Positions 15,182 through 23,949 of a stretch of 64,000 nucleotides of DNA are shown here, piece after piece (positions within the stretch are counted from its first letter, which is position 1; each line of letters starts with the position of its first letter). Below the pieces are notes generated by a model. That model saw only the letters and a list, made by a program, of their open reading frames with translations, was not told the DNA's origin and made no database searches. This DNA comes from Acidovorax sp. Leaf160 (lineage in GTDB: Bacteria > Pseudomonadota > Gammaproteobacteria > Burkholderiales > Burkholderiaceae_C): assembly GCF_001424265.1 (NCBI RefSeq), contig NZ_LMOV01000001.1, positions 1,387-65,386 of the forward strand, read 5' to 3'. Position numbers and translations under genes: made by a program.

Positions 15182-17487
15182 GCGCACCCAGTCCCGGCAC
15201 GCCCGGCGCGGCGCCGCCCTCGGCCCGGTCCCGCGCCGCCCGGCAGGCCCGCGCCGTGCGCTGGGTGGTGGGCGTGGGCGCCGCCGTCATGAGCGCCATC
15301 GGCCTGGTGCTGATGTTCTTGCTGACGCTGGCCACCAACAACCGCGCGCTCTACGAACGCAACTACGCCTGGCTGCTGGGCGTCAACGGCCTGGTGGCGC
15401 TGCTGCTGCTGGCCATCGTGGTGTGGGTGTCCGTGCGGCTGGCCATCAGGCTGCGGCGCGGGCGCTTCGGCAGCCGCCTGCTGATCAAGCTGGCCGGCAT
15501 CTTCGCCGTGGTGGGGCTGGTGCCGGGGCTGGTGATCTACACCGTGTCGTACCAGTTCGTGTCCCGGTCGATCGAGAGCTGGTTCGACGTGAAGGTGGAA
15601 GGCGCGCTGTCGGCCGGGGTGAACCTGGCCCGCGTCACGCTGGACACCCTGGCCAGCGATCTGGCCAACAAGACGCGCGCCGCCAGCACGCCCCTGGCCG
15701 CCGTGCCCGACGCCGCGGCCGGCCTGGTGCTGGAGCGCGTGCGCGACCAGCTGGGCGCGGACGATGTCGTGCTGTGGGGCGCGTCGGGCCAGTTCCTGGC
15801 CAGCGCCGGGCAGTCCCGCTTCAGCCTCAACCCCGAGCGGCCCAGCCTGCAGCAGTTTCGCAATGCGCGGCAGCAGCGGCTGACCTTCCAGATCGAAGGC
15901 CTGGAGGATCTCATCGATCCCGCCGGCGCCGACCGGGTGCGGGTGAAGGCGCTGGTGGCGGTGGACAACCCGCTCGTCGGCGTGCTGGCCGAGCCGCGCT
16001 ACCTGCAGGCCACGCTGCCGCTGCCCTCCGCGCTGGTCGCCAACGCCATCACCGTGCAGGAGGCCAACCGCGAATACCAGGAACGCGCCCTGGCGCGGGG
16101 CGGTTTGCGGCGCATGTACATCGGCACGCTCACGCTCAGCCTGTTCCTGGCGGTGTTCGGCGCGGTGCTGCTGGCGGTGCTGCTGGGCAACCAGCTGGCG
16201 CGGCCGCTGCTGCTGCTGGCCGAAGGCGTGCGCGAGGTGGCCGCCGGCAACCTGAGCCCCAAGGCCGCGCTGCAGAGCAAGGACGAACTCAGCGGCCTGA
16301 CCCGGTCCTTTGCCATGATGACCCAGCAGCTGGCCGACGCCCGGGGCGCCGTCGAGCAGAGCATGGAAGAGGTGACCGCCGCGCGCGCCAACCTGCAGAC
16401 CATCCTGGACAACCTGACGGCCGGCGTCGTCGTGCTGGACGGGCAGGGCGTCATCATCTCGTCCAACCCCGGCGCCACCCGCATCCTGCGCGCGCCCATG
16501 GCGGCCTATGAAGGGCGGCGCATGGTCGAAGTGCCGGGCCTGGCCGAGTTCGGCGCCGCCGTGCAGGCCCAGTTCGACGTCTTCCTGGGCGACCGCGACC
16601 ACCACAGCCTGGACCACTGGCAGCATTCCTTCGCGCTGCATGCGCCCGGCGGCGGCGTGGTGCCCAACGGCACCAGCCTGGTCGCGCGCGGCGCCGAACT
16701 GCCCGACAGCTCCCGGCTGCTGGTGTTCGACGACATCTCGGAAATCGTCTCGGCCCAGCGCGCCCAGGCCTGGGGCGAGGTTGCCCGCCGCCTGGCCCAT
16801 GAAATCAAGAACCCGCTCACGCCCATCCAGCTGTCGGCCGAGCGGCTGGAGATGAAGCTGTCCGGCAAGGTCGGCGAGCCCGAACAGGCCGTGCTGACGA
16901 AATCCGTGAAGACCATCGTCGATCAGGTCGATGCGATGAAGCGCCTCGTCAACGAATTCCGCGACTACGCCCGGCTGCCGGCGGCCGAGCTGGAGCAACT
17001 GGACCTGAACACCTTGGTCAGCGACCTGTTGCAGTTGTATGGGAATGAAAACGCCCATGTGCGCGTGGAAGCCGACCTGGACCCGCATTGCCCGCTCATC
17101 GCAGGCGACGCGCAGCAGCTGCGGCAGGTGGTGCACAACCTGCTGCAGAACGCGCAGGACGCGACCGAGCTGGCCTGCGAACAGGCCCAGCGCCCCCGGC
17201 CCTGGCCCGCGGTTCGCATCACCACCCGCTGGAGCGAGTCCTCCAGACGCGTCAGGCTGGCCGTGCTGGACCACGGCAACGGCTTTCCCGCGCACATCCT
17301 GCAGCGCGCCTTCGAGCCCTACGTGACCACCAAACCGCGCGGCACCGGGCTGGGGCTGGCAGTGGTCAAGAAGATCGCCGACGAGCACGGCGCCCGCATC
17401 GACCTGCTCAACCGCACCGAAGACGGGGTGGTGACCGGTGCACAAGTCTCGCTATCATTCGCGCCTGAACACGCGGTGGCGATTTAA
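15178..17487 (+). CDS. NtrY-like sensor histidine kinase
   Basis: The 769-residue membrane kinase has three N-terminal helices (about 29-51, 67-87, 102-124), a sensor segment, a fourth helix (about 313-337), a HAMP-type linker, a PAS-like domain (about 395-500), a HisKA domain with phospho-acceptor His541 in RRLAHEIKNPLTPIQ, and an ATPase domain (NLLQNAQDA, DHGNGFP, GTGLGLAVVKKI from about 722). This is the NtrY architecture, linked in other bacteria to nitrogen or redox control. The start ATG 15178 overlaps the DUF4390 stop. The response regulator gene begins 37 bp after it and is the obvious partner. Confidence 0.88.
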   Translation: MSAPSPGTPGAAPPSARSRAARQARAVRWVVGVGAAVMSAIGLVLMFLLTLATNNRALYERNYAWLLGVNGLVALLLLAIVVWVSVRLAIRLRRGRFGSRLLIKLAGIFAVVGLVPGLVIYTVSYQFVSRSIESWFDVKVEGALSAGVNLARVTLDTLASDLANKTRAASTPLAAVPDAAAGLVLERVRDQLGADDVVLWGASGQFLASAGQSRFSLNPERPSLQQFRNARQQRLTFQIEGLEDLIDPAGADRVRVKALVAVDNPLVGVLAEPRYLQATLPLPSALVANAITVQEANREYQERALARGGLRRMYIGTLTLSLFLAVFGAVLLAVLLGNQLARPLLLLAEGVREVAAGNLSPKAALQSKDELSGLTRSFAMMTQQLADARGAVEQSMEEVTAARANLQTILDNLTAGVVVLDGQGVIISSNPGATRILRAPMAAYEGRRMVEVPGLAEFGAAVQAQFDVFLGDRDHHSLDHWQHSFALHAPGGGVVPNGTSLVARGAELPDSSRLLVFDDISEIVSAQRAQAWGEVARRLAHEIKNPLTPIQLSAERLEMKLSGKVGEPEQAVLTKSVKTIVDQVDAMKRLVNEFRDYARLPAAELEQLDLNTLVSDLLQLYGNENAHVRVEADLDPHCPLIAGDAQQLRQVVHNLLQNAQDATELACEQAQRPRPWPAVRITTRWSESSRRVRLAVLDHGNGFPAHILQRAFEPYVTTKPRGTGLGLAVVKKIADEHGARIDLLNRTEDGVVTGAQVSLSFAPEHAVAI

Positions 17488-17524
17488 CAACACGCTACGG
17501 CACACACAAGGCGCATTGACGGAC

Positions 17525-18274
17525 ATGGCAAACATTCTGGTGGTGGACGACGAACTGGGCATCCGGGATCTGCTGTCCGAAATCCTCAACGACGAAGGCC
17601 ACAGCGTCGACCTGGCCGAGAACGCCACCCAGGCCCGCGCCGCCCGCGCCGCGCAAAGCTACGACCTGGTGCTGCTCGACATCTGGATGCCCGACACCGA
17701 CGGCGTCTCGCTGCTCAAGGAATGGGCCACCGCCGGCACCCTGACCATGCCTGTGATCATGATGAGCGGCCACGCCACCATCGACACCGCCGTGGAAGCC
17801 ACCCGCATCGGCGCCTTCTCGTTCCTGGAAAAGCCCATCACCCTGCAGAAGCTGCTGAAGGCCGTGGAGCAGGGCCTGGCCCGCAACGCCAACCAGCCGC
17901 CCCCTGCCGCAGCCCAGGCACCGGCAGCACCAGCGATGGCCGCGACGGCTGCAGCGCCGACGCATTACAGCGGCGACCACGGTGCTGCGCCTTCTCCATC
18001 GGCTCCCATGGCACCCCCTGCCAGCGCCGCAGCGGCGCCAGCGACCGCCGCCACCCCCGAGTCCACCGGCCCCCAGGCGCGCCAAGGGTTCGACCTGGAC
18101 CGCCCCCTGCGCGAAGCGCGCGATGGCTTCGAAAAGGCGTATTTCGAATTCCACCTGGCCCGCGAAGGCGGCTCCATGACCCGCGTGGCCGAGAAGACCG
18201 GCCTGGAGCGCACCCACCTCTACCGCAAGCTCCGCCAGCTGGGCGTGGACCTGGGACGCAGCAAGCGGGCGTGA
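17525..18274 (+). CDS. Response regulator, receiver plus Fis-type HTH (NtrX-like, lacking the AAA+ domain)
   Basis: The 249-residue protein has a receiver domain (1-120) with acidic residues D8/D9, phospho-acceptor D52 (DLVLLDIWMPD) and K104 (FLEKPITL). An Ala/Pro-rich linker covers about 121-195, and a C-terminal Fis-type helix-turn-helix (MTRVAEKTGLERTHLYRKLR) follows. Canonical NtrX proteins carry a sigma-54-interacting AAA+ ATPase between these ends; here there is none. The protein should therefore act as a sigma-54-independent DNA-binding regulator, like RegA/PrrA. I chose ATG 17525, which begins the receiver fold exactly (MANILVVDDE). Confidence 0.88.
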   Translation: MANILVVDDELGIRDLLSEILNDEGHSVDLAENATQARAARAAQSYDLVLLDIWMPDTDGVSLLKEWATAGTLTMPVIMMSGHATIDTAVEATRIGAFSFLEKPITLQKLLKAVEQGLARNANQPPPAAAQAPAAPAMAATAAAPTHYSGDHGAAPSPSAPMAPPASAAAAPATAATPESTGPQARQGFDLDRPLREARDGFEKAYFEFHLAREGGSMTRVAEKTGLERTHLYRKLRQLGVDLGRSKRA

Positions 18275-18305
18275 TCCGCGACTGCGAAGAAAAAACAGCG
18301 AAGTC

Positions 18306-18334
18306 CCAGGAAGGCGCTTTTTCCTGGCTATAAT
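18306..18334 (+). promoter_or_regulatory. Stem-loop and perfect -10 box before tRNA-Phe
   Basis: CCAGGAA (18306-18312) pairs with TTCCTGG (18321-18327) and may end the regulator transcript. Directly after it, TATAAT at 18329-18334 is a consensus -10 hexamer placed 10 bp before the tRNA. No good -35 is seen at the normal distance, because that position falls in the stem (CCAGGA). Confidence 0.55.
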
Positions 18335-18344
18335 TCAAGGCTCA

Positions 18345-18420
18345 GGCCCGGTAGCTCAGTCGGTAGAGCAGAGGATTGAAAATCCTTGTGTCGGCGGTTC
18401 GATTCCGTCCCAGGCCACCA
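18345..18420 (+). tRNA. tRNA-Phe (anticodon GAA)
   Basis: A 76-nt cloverleaf with encoded CCA can be drawn. The D arm is GCTC/GAGC, the anticodon stem GAGGA/TCCTT closes TTGAAAA with anticodon GAA, and the T arm is GGCGG-TTCGATT-CCGTC. The acceptor GGCCCGG faces CCAGGCC and leaves one C-A mismatch at pair 5-68, where relatives normally have C-G. The anticodon stem and T stem each contain one G-T wobble pair. The identity is clear despite these. Confidence 0.95.
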
Positions 18421-18424
18421 AATC

Positions 18425-18459
18425 AAAGCCCTTGGTTCTTTACGGAGCCAGGGGCTTTT
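18425..18459 (+). terminator. Terminator after tRNA-Phe
   Basis: AAAGCCCTTGG (18425-18435) pairs with CCAGGGGCTTT (18448-18458) with one wobble pair and is followed by a short T-rich stretch. It ends tRNA-Phe transcription. It could also act on the opposite strand, where the TonB receptor gene ends at 18583. The rest of the gap (18460-18582) shows no gene. Confidence 0.7.
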
Positions 18460-18582
18460 GCTTTGGTGGATCGCTGGCCGGTACCTCCACCGCGTTGTCC
18501 TGACAACAGTCGAGCCGGCTCACCGAAATGCAAAGAGATAGCGGGGCGTCGGCCGTGGGCTCTGCCCCGCTTTGCCATCAGG

Positions 18583-21171
18583 CTACCAGCGGTAGGTGGC
18601 CGTAGCAACGACCCTGCGCTGGTCTCCGTAGTAGCACGTCTGGGCGGTGCCGTCGCAGTTGGCCAGGTAGGTCTTGTTTGCCAGATTGCGCACGTTCAGC
18701 GCCAGGCTCCACTGCTCCAACTCGTAGCTCACCAAGCCGTCCACCAGCGTGTATGAAGGCACTTTGACGGGGCTGATGCCGCCGTTGCCGCGGGTGGATC
18801 CGTTGTAGCGCGCGCCCAGGCCCACCTTGATGTTGTTGGACAGCCGGTAGTCGGCCCACAGCGCCAGCTGGTTGCGCGGTACGGCCGTGTTTTGCTTGCC
18901 GATCTGCGCCGGGTTGGCGCTGGCGGTGACGTCGGCGCGCTGCATGTAGCTGTAGGCGGCCGTGAGGTTCACGCGGGGCAGTGGCTGGGTCGTGGCTTCG
19001 AGCTCGATCCCGCGGGTGGATATCGCTCCGGTCTGATAGGGCACGAAGTTCGGGTCGAAGGTGACATAGTTGCGCCGGCGCAGGTCGAAGACGGCCGCGC
19101 TGTACAGGTTGCGTGTGCCGGCGGGCTGGTAGCGCAGGCCGGCTTCGTACTGCCGGCCGCTTTCCGGATCAAACGGCTTTTGCTTTACCGGATCGATGGC
19201 GGTGATGGGGTTGAACGACTGGGTGTAGCTGACGTAGGGTGCCAGGCCGTTGGGGGCCACGTAGACCAGGCCAGCGCGGGTGGTGAACTTGCTGTCGCTG
19301 ATGCTGGTGCGCGTCTCGCCGCCCAGCCGGTCGAAGTAGTCGGTGCGAGCGCGGTCGTGGCGGCCGCCCAAGGTGAGCTGCCAGCGCTCGTTCCACTTGA
19401 TCTGGTCCTGCACGTAGAAGCCGGTCTGCCGCAGGCGGGTGGAATCGATCGCGTAAGGGGCCGGCACGTCGAAAGGGGCGTTCGGGTAGCTGGGCGCACC
19501 GATGTTCAGCACCGGGGCGCTGCCGCCGCTGAAGGTGTTCGACTCGAAACGGCTGCGCTGGTAGTCGATGCCGAACAGCAGCTTGTGTTGCCAGTCGCCC
19601 GACCGCAGCTCGGCCCGCAGCTGGTTGTCGATGCTGAAGGTGTTGGCCCATTCGGTGCTGCCGAAAAGGGTGCGGCTGAGCGACTGGAAATTGGCCGGGT
19701 TCAGGGGATTGGTGTCATCCACGGTGACGAAGCTGGGCGCCTGCAGGCCCTTGTAGTCGAGCTTCATGTGGCCCGCGCGCAGGTTCTGGCGGAAGGTAAG
19801 CGTGTCGTTCACGCGGTGCTCGAACTTGTAGCCGGCCAGTTCCTGGTCGTGGTCGAAGCGGTCGAAGTTCGGGTTGCCCATGAAGAGCCCGCTGGGAAGG
19901 TAGCTGCCGATGGCCGTGGGGACCAGCGAGCCGACCAATGGGCGCGTGCGCGTATAGACGCCGGCCCGGTTGCGCATGAACTGCGCATAGGCGGTGAGCG
20001 AGGTGCCGTTGGAGAGATCCCACCTCAGCGACGGTGCCAGGTAGGTGCGGTTGTCGCGTTCGTCGCCCTGGGGCAGGTCGGCATTACGCACCAGCCCCAC
20101 CACGCGGTAGCGCAGTTTGCCTTCGGTATCCAGCGCGCCGGTGAAGTCGCCCGCGATCTGCTTGTGGCCGTGGCTGCCGTATTGCACCTGCAGTTCACGG
20201 ATGGGGGTGGTGGTGGGCAGCTTGCTGACAACATCCACCACGCCCCCCGGGCTGCCCTGGCCGTAGAGCACCGAGGCCGGGCCGCGCAGCACGTCGATGC
20301 GTTCTGTACCGTAGGGTTCGATCTTCCAGACGGCGAAGGTGTTGGCATTGCGCAGCGGCAGCCCGTCCTGGTAGAAGCCGGGGCTGTACGCGTCGAAGCC
20401 GCGAATGTTCAGCCAGTCGTAGCGGGAGTCGGCGCCGTAGGGCGAGATGTTGATGCCCGGCGTGTAGCCCATTGCGTCGCGCACCGTGGTGGCCCCGATG
20501 GCCTGGATGCGGTCGGCGGTGACGACCGAAAGGGACTGGGGTGTCTCGATGATCGGAGTGTCGGTCTTGGAGCCCGCTGCGCTGCGCGTCGCTGCATAGC
20601 CGCTCACGGGACCCGTCGCGGTTTCTGCCTCGGATGCGGCCGTGACTCTGACTTCGGGCAGCGCGGCACCGCCTGCGGCCGAGGGCCTGGGTGGATCCGC
20701 AGGCCGGGCCGCTCTGCGCAGCGAATAGCCTCCCGCCGGCTGCGCCAACGCCTCCAGTCCGCTGCCTTGCAGCAGGTGCAGCAGCCCGGCCTTGGTGTCG
20801 ATGCTGCCGTTCAAGCCGCCGGTGCGCACGCCCGCGACGAGCCCGGCGTCGTACGTCAGGTTGACGCCGGCCGTCCGGGCAAAGCGGTCCAGTGCTGCAT
20901 CCAGCGGCCCGGCGGGAATACCGAAGTGCTTGACGGCGTTTCCCTGCGCAGCTGCGGCGGCAGGCGAGGGCGCGGCTCCGGTGCCCGATGGCTGGGCGTG
21001 GACCTGTGGATGCAGCGTCGCTGCGCTGACCAGCAGGCCCTTGGTCAGCACGCCACGAAGCGCGAGTGCCAGCAACTGGGGCTCGCAGCGCGGAGCCTTC
21101 CATGAGCTGGGTTGCGGGCTCGGTCCGACTCTGCGGATCTGGTGCTTGGAATGTGCGGCGTCATGGCTCAT
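18583..21171 (-). CDS. TonB-dependent siderophore receptor with N-terminal signalling domain
   Basis: The 862-residue protein has an N-terminal hydrophobic export segment and an STN (secretin/TonB short N-terminal) domain at about residues 83-150 (FGIPAGPLDAALDRFARTAG). A plug domain follows (DTPIIETPQSLSVVTADRI, RGPASVLYGQGSPGGVVDVV), then a long beta-barrel ending in an aromatic residue (TATYRW). It imports a ferric siderophore across the outer membrane. The STN domain marks it as a transducer that signals to the FecR and FecI proteins encoded just upstream. The long N-terminus before the export helix suggests the real start could lie downstream. The substrate cannot be told from sequence. 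Confidence 0.92.
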   Translation of the reverse strand: MSHDAAHSKHQIRRVGPSPQPSSWKAPRCEPQLLALALRGVLTKGLLVSAATLHPQVHAQPSGTGAAPSPAAAAAQGNAVKHFGIPAGPLDAALDRFARTAGVNLTYDAGLVAGVRTGGLNGSIDTKAGLLHLLQGSGLEALAQPAGGYSLRRAARPADPPRPSAAGGAALPEVRVTAASEAETATGPVSGYAATRSAAGSKTDTPIIETPQSLSVVTADRIQAIGATTVRDAMGYTPGINISPYGADSRYDWLNIRGFDAYSPGFYQDGLPLRNANTFAVWKIEPYGTERIDVLRGPASVLYGQGSPGGVVDVVSKLPTTTPIRELQVQYGSHGHKQIAGDFTGALDTEGKLRYRVVGLVRNADLPQGDERDNRTYLAPSLRWDLSNGTSLTAYAQFMRNRAGVYTRTRPLVGSLVPTAIGSYLPSGLFMGNPNFDRFDHDQELAGYKFEHRVNDTLTFRQNLRAGHMKLDYKGLQAPSFVTVDDTNPLNPANFQSLSRTLFGSTEWANTFSIDNQLRAELRSGDWQHKLLFGIDYQRSRFESNTFSGGSAPVLNIGAPSYPNAPFDVPAPYAIDSTRLRQTGFYVQDQIKWNERWQLTLGGRHDRARTDYFDRLGGETRTSISDSKFTTRAGLVYVAPNGLAPYVSYTQSFNPITAIDPVKQKPFDPESGRQYEAGLRYQPAGTRNLYSAAVFDLRRRNYVTFDPNFVPYQTGAISTRGIELEATTQPLPRVNLTAAYSYMQRADVTASANPAQIGKQNTAVPRNQLALWADYRLSNNIKVGLGARYNGSTRGNGGISPVKVPSYTLVDGLVSYELEQWSLALNVRNLANKTYLANCDGTAQTCYYGDQRRVVATATYRW

Positions 21172-21183
21172 TGGTTCGTTCCC

Positions 21184-21215
21184 CCAGGTAGGTTCAAAAA
21201 GGTGCTCCTACCTGG
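21184..21215 (-). promoter_or_regulatory. 9-bp inverted repeat before the TonB receptor gene
   Basis: CCAGGTAGG (21184-21192) and CCTACCTGG (21207-21215) form a perfect inverted repeat with a 14-nt loop. It sits in the 114-bp gap between fecR and the receptor gene, just upstream of a G-rich ribosome-binding site read on the minus strand. It could be an RNA structure adjusting receptor expression or part of an operator. Its role is not shown. Confidence 0.5.
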
Positions 21216-21285
21216 TAGGCCGAACGAGAAGCCCAATCCCCTCACCGGTCTTCCCGAAAACGGACGTGCCCTCGGCGCCCGCCTC

Positions 21286-22320
21286 TCAGCGGCCGGGTTC
21301 CGGCCCCACCGTGACCCACCAGCGCGTGCGGTAGACGACGCTGACAGGCTGTGTCTGCACCAGAAACTGCAGCGCCTGGTCCGTGTCGTTGACGTGGAAG
21401 ACGCCCGACGTTCGCAGGTCGGCCACGCGGGGGTCGCAGACGATGAGCCCAGGCCGGTAGCGCTGCAACTCGGCCAGCAGGTCCTGCAAGCGCATGTCCT
21501 TTCCAGCGATCACGCCCTCTGCCCAATCGTCCGCACGGACGTCTCGCGACTCCACGGACCAGGCGCCCTCAGGCATGAGCCAACCACCCTGCCCGGCAGA
21601 GATGACCACGGGTCGCCCGGCGCGTGCCGGATGCAGTTCCACAGCGCCTTCCTGCACGCTGATGCGTGCACTGGCGCTGTCGAGCCGCACGGTGAACCGC
21701 GTACCCAGCGCCTGCAGGCGGCCATGGACCGTACTGACCCAGAACGGCCGGTTGGTGCCCCGCCGATCCCCGGTCTGTGCTCCATCGGCGCCAGTGGTGA
21801 CCAGAATCTCGCCACGAAGCAACGTGATGACTCGACTGGCGCCCGACAGATCGATATTGATCGCACTGTCGGTGTTCAGCACGACGACACTCCCGTCATC
21901 CAGACGCAGGGTCCGCTGCTGGCCGACGCCGGTGCTGGCGTCGGCCAGCATGCTTTGCCAGGGCAGATGCTCGCGCGCCAGCCAGCCGGAACCCACCGCG
22001 ACACCCGCCAGCGCCAGCACTTTCAGCGCGCCACGCCGATGGCTGAGGGGGGCGGCGCGCAGGCGCTGCGCGGCCTGGAGGGCATCGTGGGCCACATGGG
22101 GCGGCAACGTCGCAAGGTCCGCCTTGAATCCCTTCATGCCGTTGATGCGCTGCCAGGCGACGCCGTGCGAGGGTGCGGCCTCCAGCCAGCGGTTGAAATC
22201 GTCCTGATCCTGGGGATCGGGGCAGTGGTAGTTCAACCGCACAGCCCAATGGATCGCTGCCTCGATAGCGGCTTCCGGGAGCCTTTCTGCAGGCGGCATT
22301 CCATGGCCCTCCATGGGCAT
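21286..22320 (-). CDS. FecR family anti-sigma/signal transducer protein
   Basis: The 344-residue protein has an N-terminal DUF4880-type cytoplasmic region (EAAIHWAVRLNYHCPDPQDQ, FNRWLEAAPSHGVAWQRI), one hydrophobic segment near residues 98-115 (VLALAGVAVGSGWLA), and a periplasmic FecR domain (RTLRLDDGSVVVLNTDSAIN, GEILVTTG). It relays the signal from the STN domain of the receptor to the sigma factor. I prefer ATG 22320, which has AGGAC seven bases upstream. A GTG at 22335, one base after the fecI stop, would add five residues. It lies between fecI and the receptor gene, the classic order. Confidence 0.88.
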   Translation of the reverse strand: MPMEGHGMPPAERLPEAAIEAAIHWAVRLNYHCPDPQDQDDFNRWLEAAPSHGVAWQRINGMKGFKADLATLPPHVAHDALQAAQRLRAAPLSHRRGALKVLALAGVAVGSGWLAREHLPWQSMLADASTGVGQQRTLRLDDGSVVVLNTDSAINIDLSGASRVITLLRGEILVTTGADGAQTGDRRGTNRPFWVSTVHGRLQALGTRFTVRLDSASARISVQEGAVELHPARAGRPVVISAGQGGWLMPEGAWSVESRDVRADDWAEGVIAGKDMRLQDLLAELQRYRPGLIVCDPRVADLRTSGVFHVNDTDQALQFLVQTQPVSVVYRTRWWVTVGPEPGR

Positions 22321-22336
22321 ACGGACGTCCTGCACC

Positions 22337-22849
22337 TCAGGACTCGAAACGCATGGCGTAGCAAGCCCGCAGGGCCTTGGCGATGTAGCGTTCCACCGTG
22401 GCCAGCGAAACGCCCATCTGGGCTGCGATCTTGGGGCAGGTCAAGCCGTCGAGCTGGGCCAGCAGGAAGGCGGTGCGCACTGCGGGTTTGAGGGAGTCGA
22501 GCATGCGGTCGATCTCGACCAGCGCTTCCAGGAACAGCATGCGCGACTCGGGCGAGGGGGCTTCGGCTTCCGGCAGCGAGGCCACCGTCTCCAGCCATGC
22601 CTGTTCCAGCTCGCGCCTGCGCCAGTGGTCCACGACCAGGCCACGCGCGATCGTGGACAAGTAGGCCCGGGGCTCATGGAGCAGGGGCAGGGCTTGACGG
22701 GTCAGAACCCGCAGGAAGGTGTCGTGAGCCAGGTCGGCCGCGTCGAAGGGGTCGCCCAGCCGGCGCCGCAGCCAGGCTTGCAGCCAGCTGAGATGGGCCG
22801 TGTAGAGATCCTCGACGCTGCCCGGTTCATTCAACACATGCGTGACCAC
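22337..22849 (-). CDS. FecI-type ECF sigma factor
   Basis: The 170-residue protein has region 2 (LYTAHLSWLQAWLRRRLGDP, DAADLAHDTFLRVLTR, YLSTIARGLVVDHWRRRE) and region 4 (LPEAEAPSPE, PAVRTAFLLAQLDGLTCPKI, GVSLATVERYIAKAL). This is the iron-starvation ECF sigma family. It should direct transcription of the downstream receptor once FecR relays the siderophore signal. I chose GTG 22849 (VVTHVLNEPG). The frame stays open far upstream into the neighbouring LysR gene, but that extension has no sigma-factor character and crosses the Fur box. Confidence 0.88.
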   Translation of the reverse strand: MVTHVLNEPGSVEDLYTAHLSWLQAWLRRRLGDPFDAADLAHDTFLRVLTRQALPLLHEPRAYLSTIARGLVVDHWRRRELEQAWLETVASLPEAEAPSPESRMLFLEALVEIDRMLDSLKPAVRTAFLLAQLDGLTCPKIAAQMGVSLATVERYIAKALRACYAMRFES

Positions 22850-22953
22850 AGTACGACTCGATGAAATACGCGATGAAGCGGCCCATGCCAGGCTGGTGGG
22901 TGGCCTCCACTGAAAAAGCCGCCCATGGCTGGACCTGCGGGCGATTATAAATT

Positions 22954-22976
22954 GCGATTGAGAATAATTTGTATTC
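22954..22976 (-). promoter_or_regulatory. Fur box upstream of fecI
   Basis: An AT-rich block in GC-rich surroundings reads GCGATTGAGAATAATT from position 22955 on the plus strand, close to Fur boxes of other proteobacteria. It lies about 105 bp before the chosen fecI start. Fur with iron would repress the whole fecI-fecR-receptor unit. The match was made by eye. Confidence 0.65.
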
Positions 22977-23022
22977 ATCCCTCTGAAGACGGTCACGCTC
23001 GGCGCCGCAGGGAGCGGGCCGA

Positions 23023-23925
23023 TCAGTACGGCAGGATGCCGGGCAACAGCGGCCGGTCGAGCCGCTGGCGCCACCATTTCAATGCTTCGCCCATGTGGTC
23101 GGGCCGCCAGGCCAGCCAGAAGGTTTCGTCCGGACGGGGCTCTTCCACCTGCAATTGCACCAGCACGCCCTTCTCCAGCGCCGCCCGCACACACACGCGC
23201 GGCACGAACCCATGCCCCAGCCCGGCGACCTGCGCGGCTATTTTTGCCTGCATGGTGGGCACCGTGATGCGCCGCTGGCCTGCCAGCAGGCCGACGGTGC
23301 GGTCGGTCAGCGACCGGGCGCCGTCGCCCACCACCACCGCCGTGTGTTCCAGCAGATCGGCGCGGGTCAGGGGGCGTTGCAGCCGGGCCAGCGGGTGGGT
23401 GGCGGCGACGCAGAAGGCAAAGCTCAGGGTGCCGACCGGCACGGCCCTGTAGCCGCCGCCGGCCGGGCCTTCGCCTGCGGCCACGATGAGGTCGGCGCGG
23501 CCTTCGCGCAGGGCTTCCCAGGTGCCGGTCATGGCTTCGCTGGCGACGCGCAGGCGGGTGCCGCATTGCAGGTCTTCGAACGCGCAGATGTCGTCGTTGA
23601 AAGCCTCGGTGGGTATCAACGAGTCGTGCATCAGCCGCAATTCCGATTCGAAACCGGTGGCCACCTGCCGCATGCGCGATTCCAGCTGGCGTGCTGCGGC
23701 CAGCAGCCAGCGGCCCTCGCGGATCATTTCCTGGCCGGCGGGCGTCAGCGCCACGCGCGGGCCGTGGCGCGTGAACAGGGCCAGGCCCAGCTGGTCTTCC
23801 AGCTTGCTCACGGCGTATGACACGGTGGACGGCACCTTGTGCAGCTGTTCCGATGCACCGGCAAACGAGCCGTGCCGGGCGATGGCGTCTACCAGTTCGA
23901 TGGCTTCCAGGGTGAGTCTCAGCAT
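23023..23925 (-). CDS. LysR family transcriptional regulator (divergent from pirin gene)
   Basis: The 300-residue protein has an N-terminal winged helix-turn-helix (about residues 5-64; ELVDAIARHGSFAGASEQLH, STVSYAVSKLEDQLG) and a LysR substrate-binding domain. It is divergently oriented to the pirin gene with a 179-bp gap containing a palindrome (23950-23964). Divergent LysR and pirin genes are common in proteobacteria, so it probably controls the pirin gene. The inducer is not known. Confidence 0.9.
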   Translation of the reverse strand: MLRLTLEAIELVDAIARHGSFAGASEQLHKVPSTVSYAVSKLEDQLGLALFTRHGPRVALTPAGQEMIREGRWLLAAARQLESRMRQVATGFESELRLMHDSLIPTEAFNDDICAFEDLQCGTRLRVASEAMTGTWEALREGRADLIVAAGEGPAGGGYRAVPVGTLSFAFCVAATHPLARLQRPLTRADLLEHTAVVVGDGARSLTDRTVGLLAGQRRITVPTMQAKIAAQVAGLGHGFVPRVCVRAALEKGVLVQLQVEEPRPDETFWLAWRPDHMGEALKWWRQRLDRPLLPGILPY

Positions 23926-23949
23926 GGCTTCCCATCCGCAAATCAGATG

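Noticed and set aside
22337-23941. A sigma factor fused to a long N-terminal domain (534 codons)
   Set aside because: The upstream part reads antisense to the LysR gene and crosses a Fur box, so the sigma factor most likely starts near 22849.
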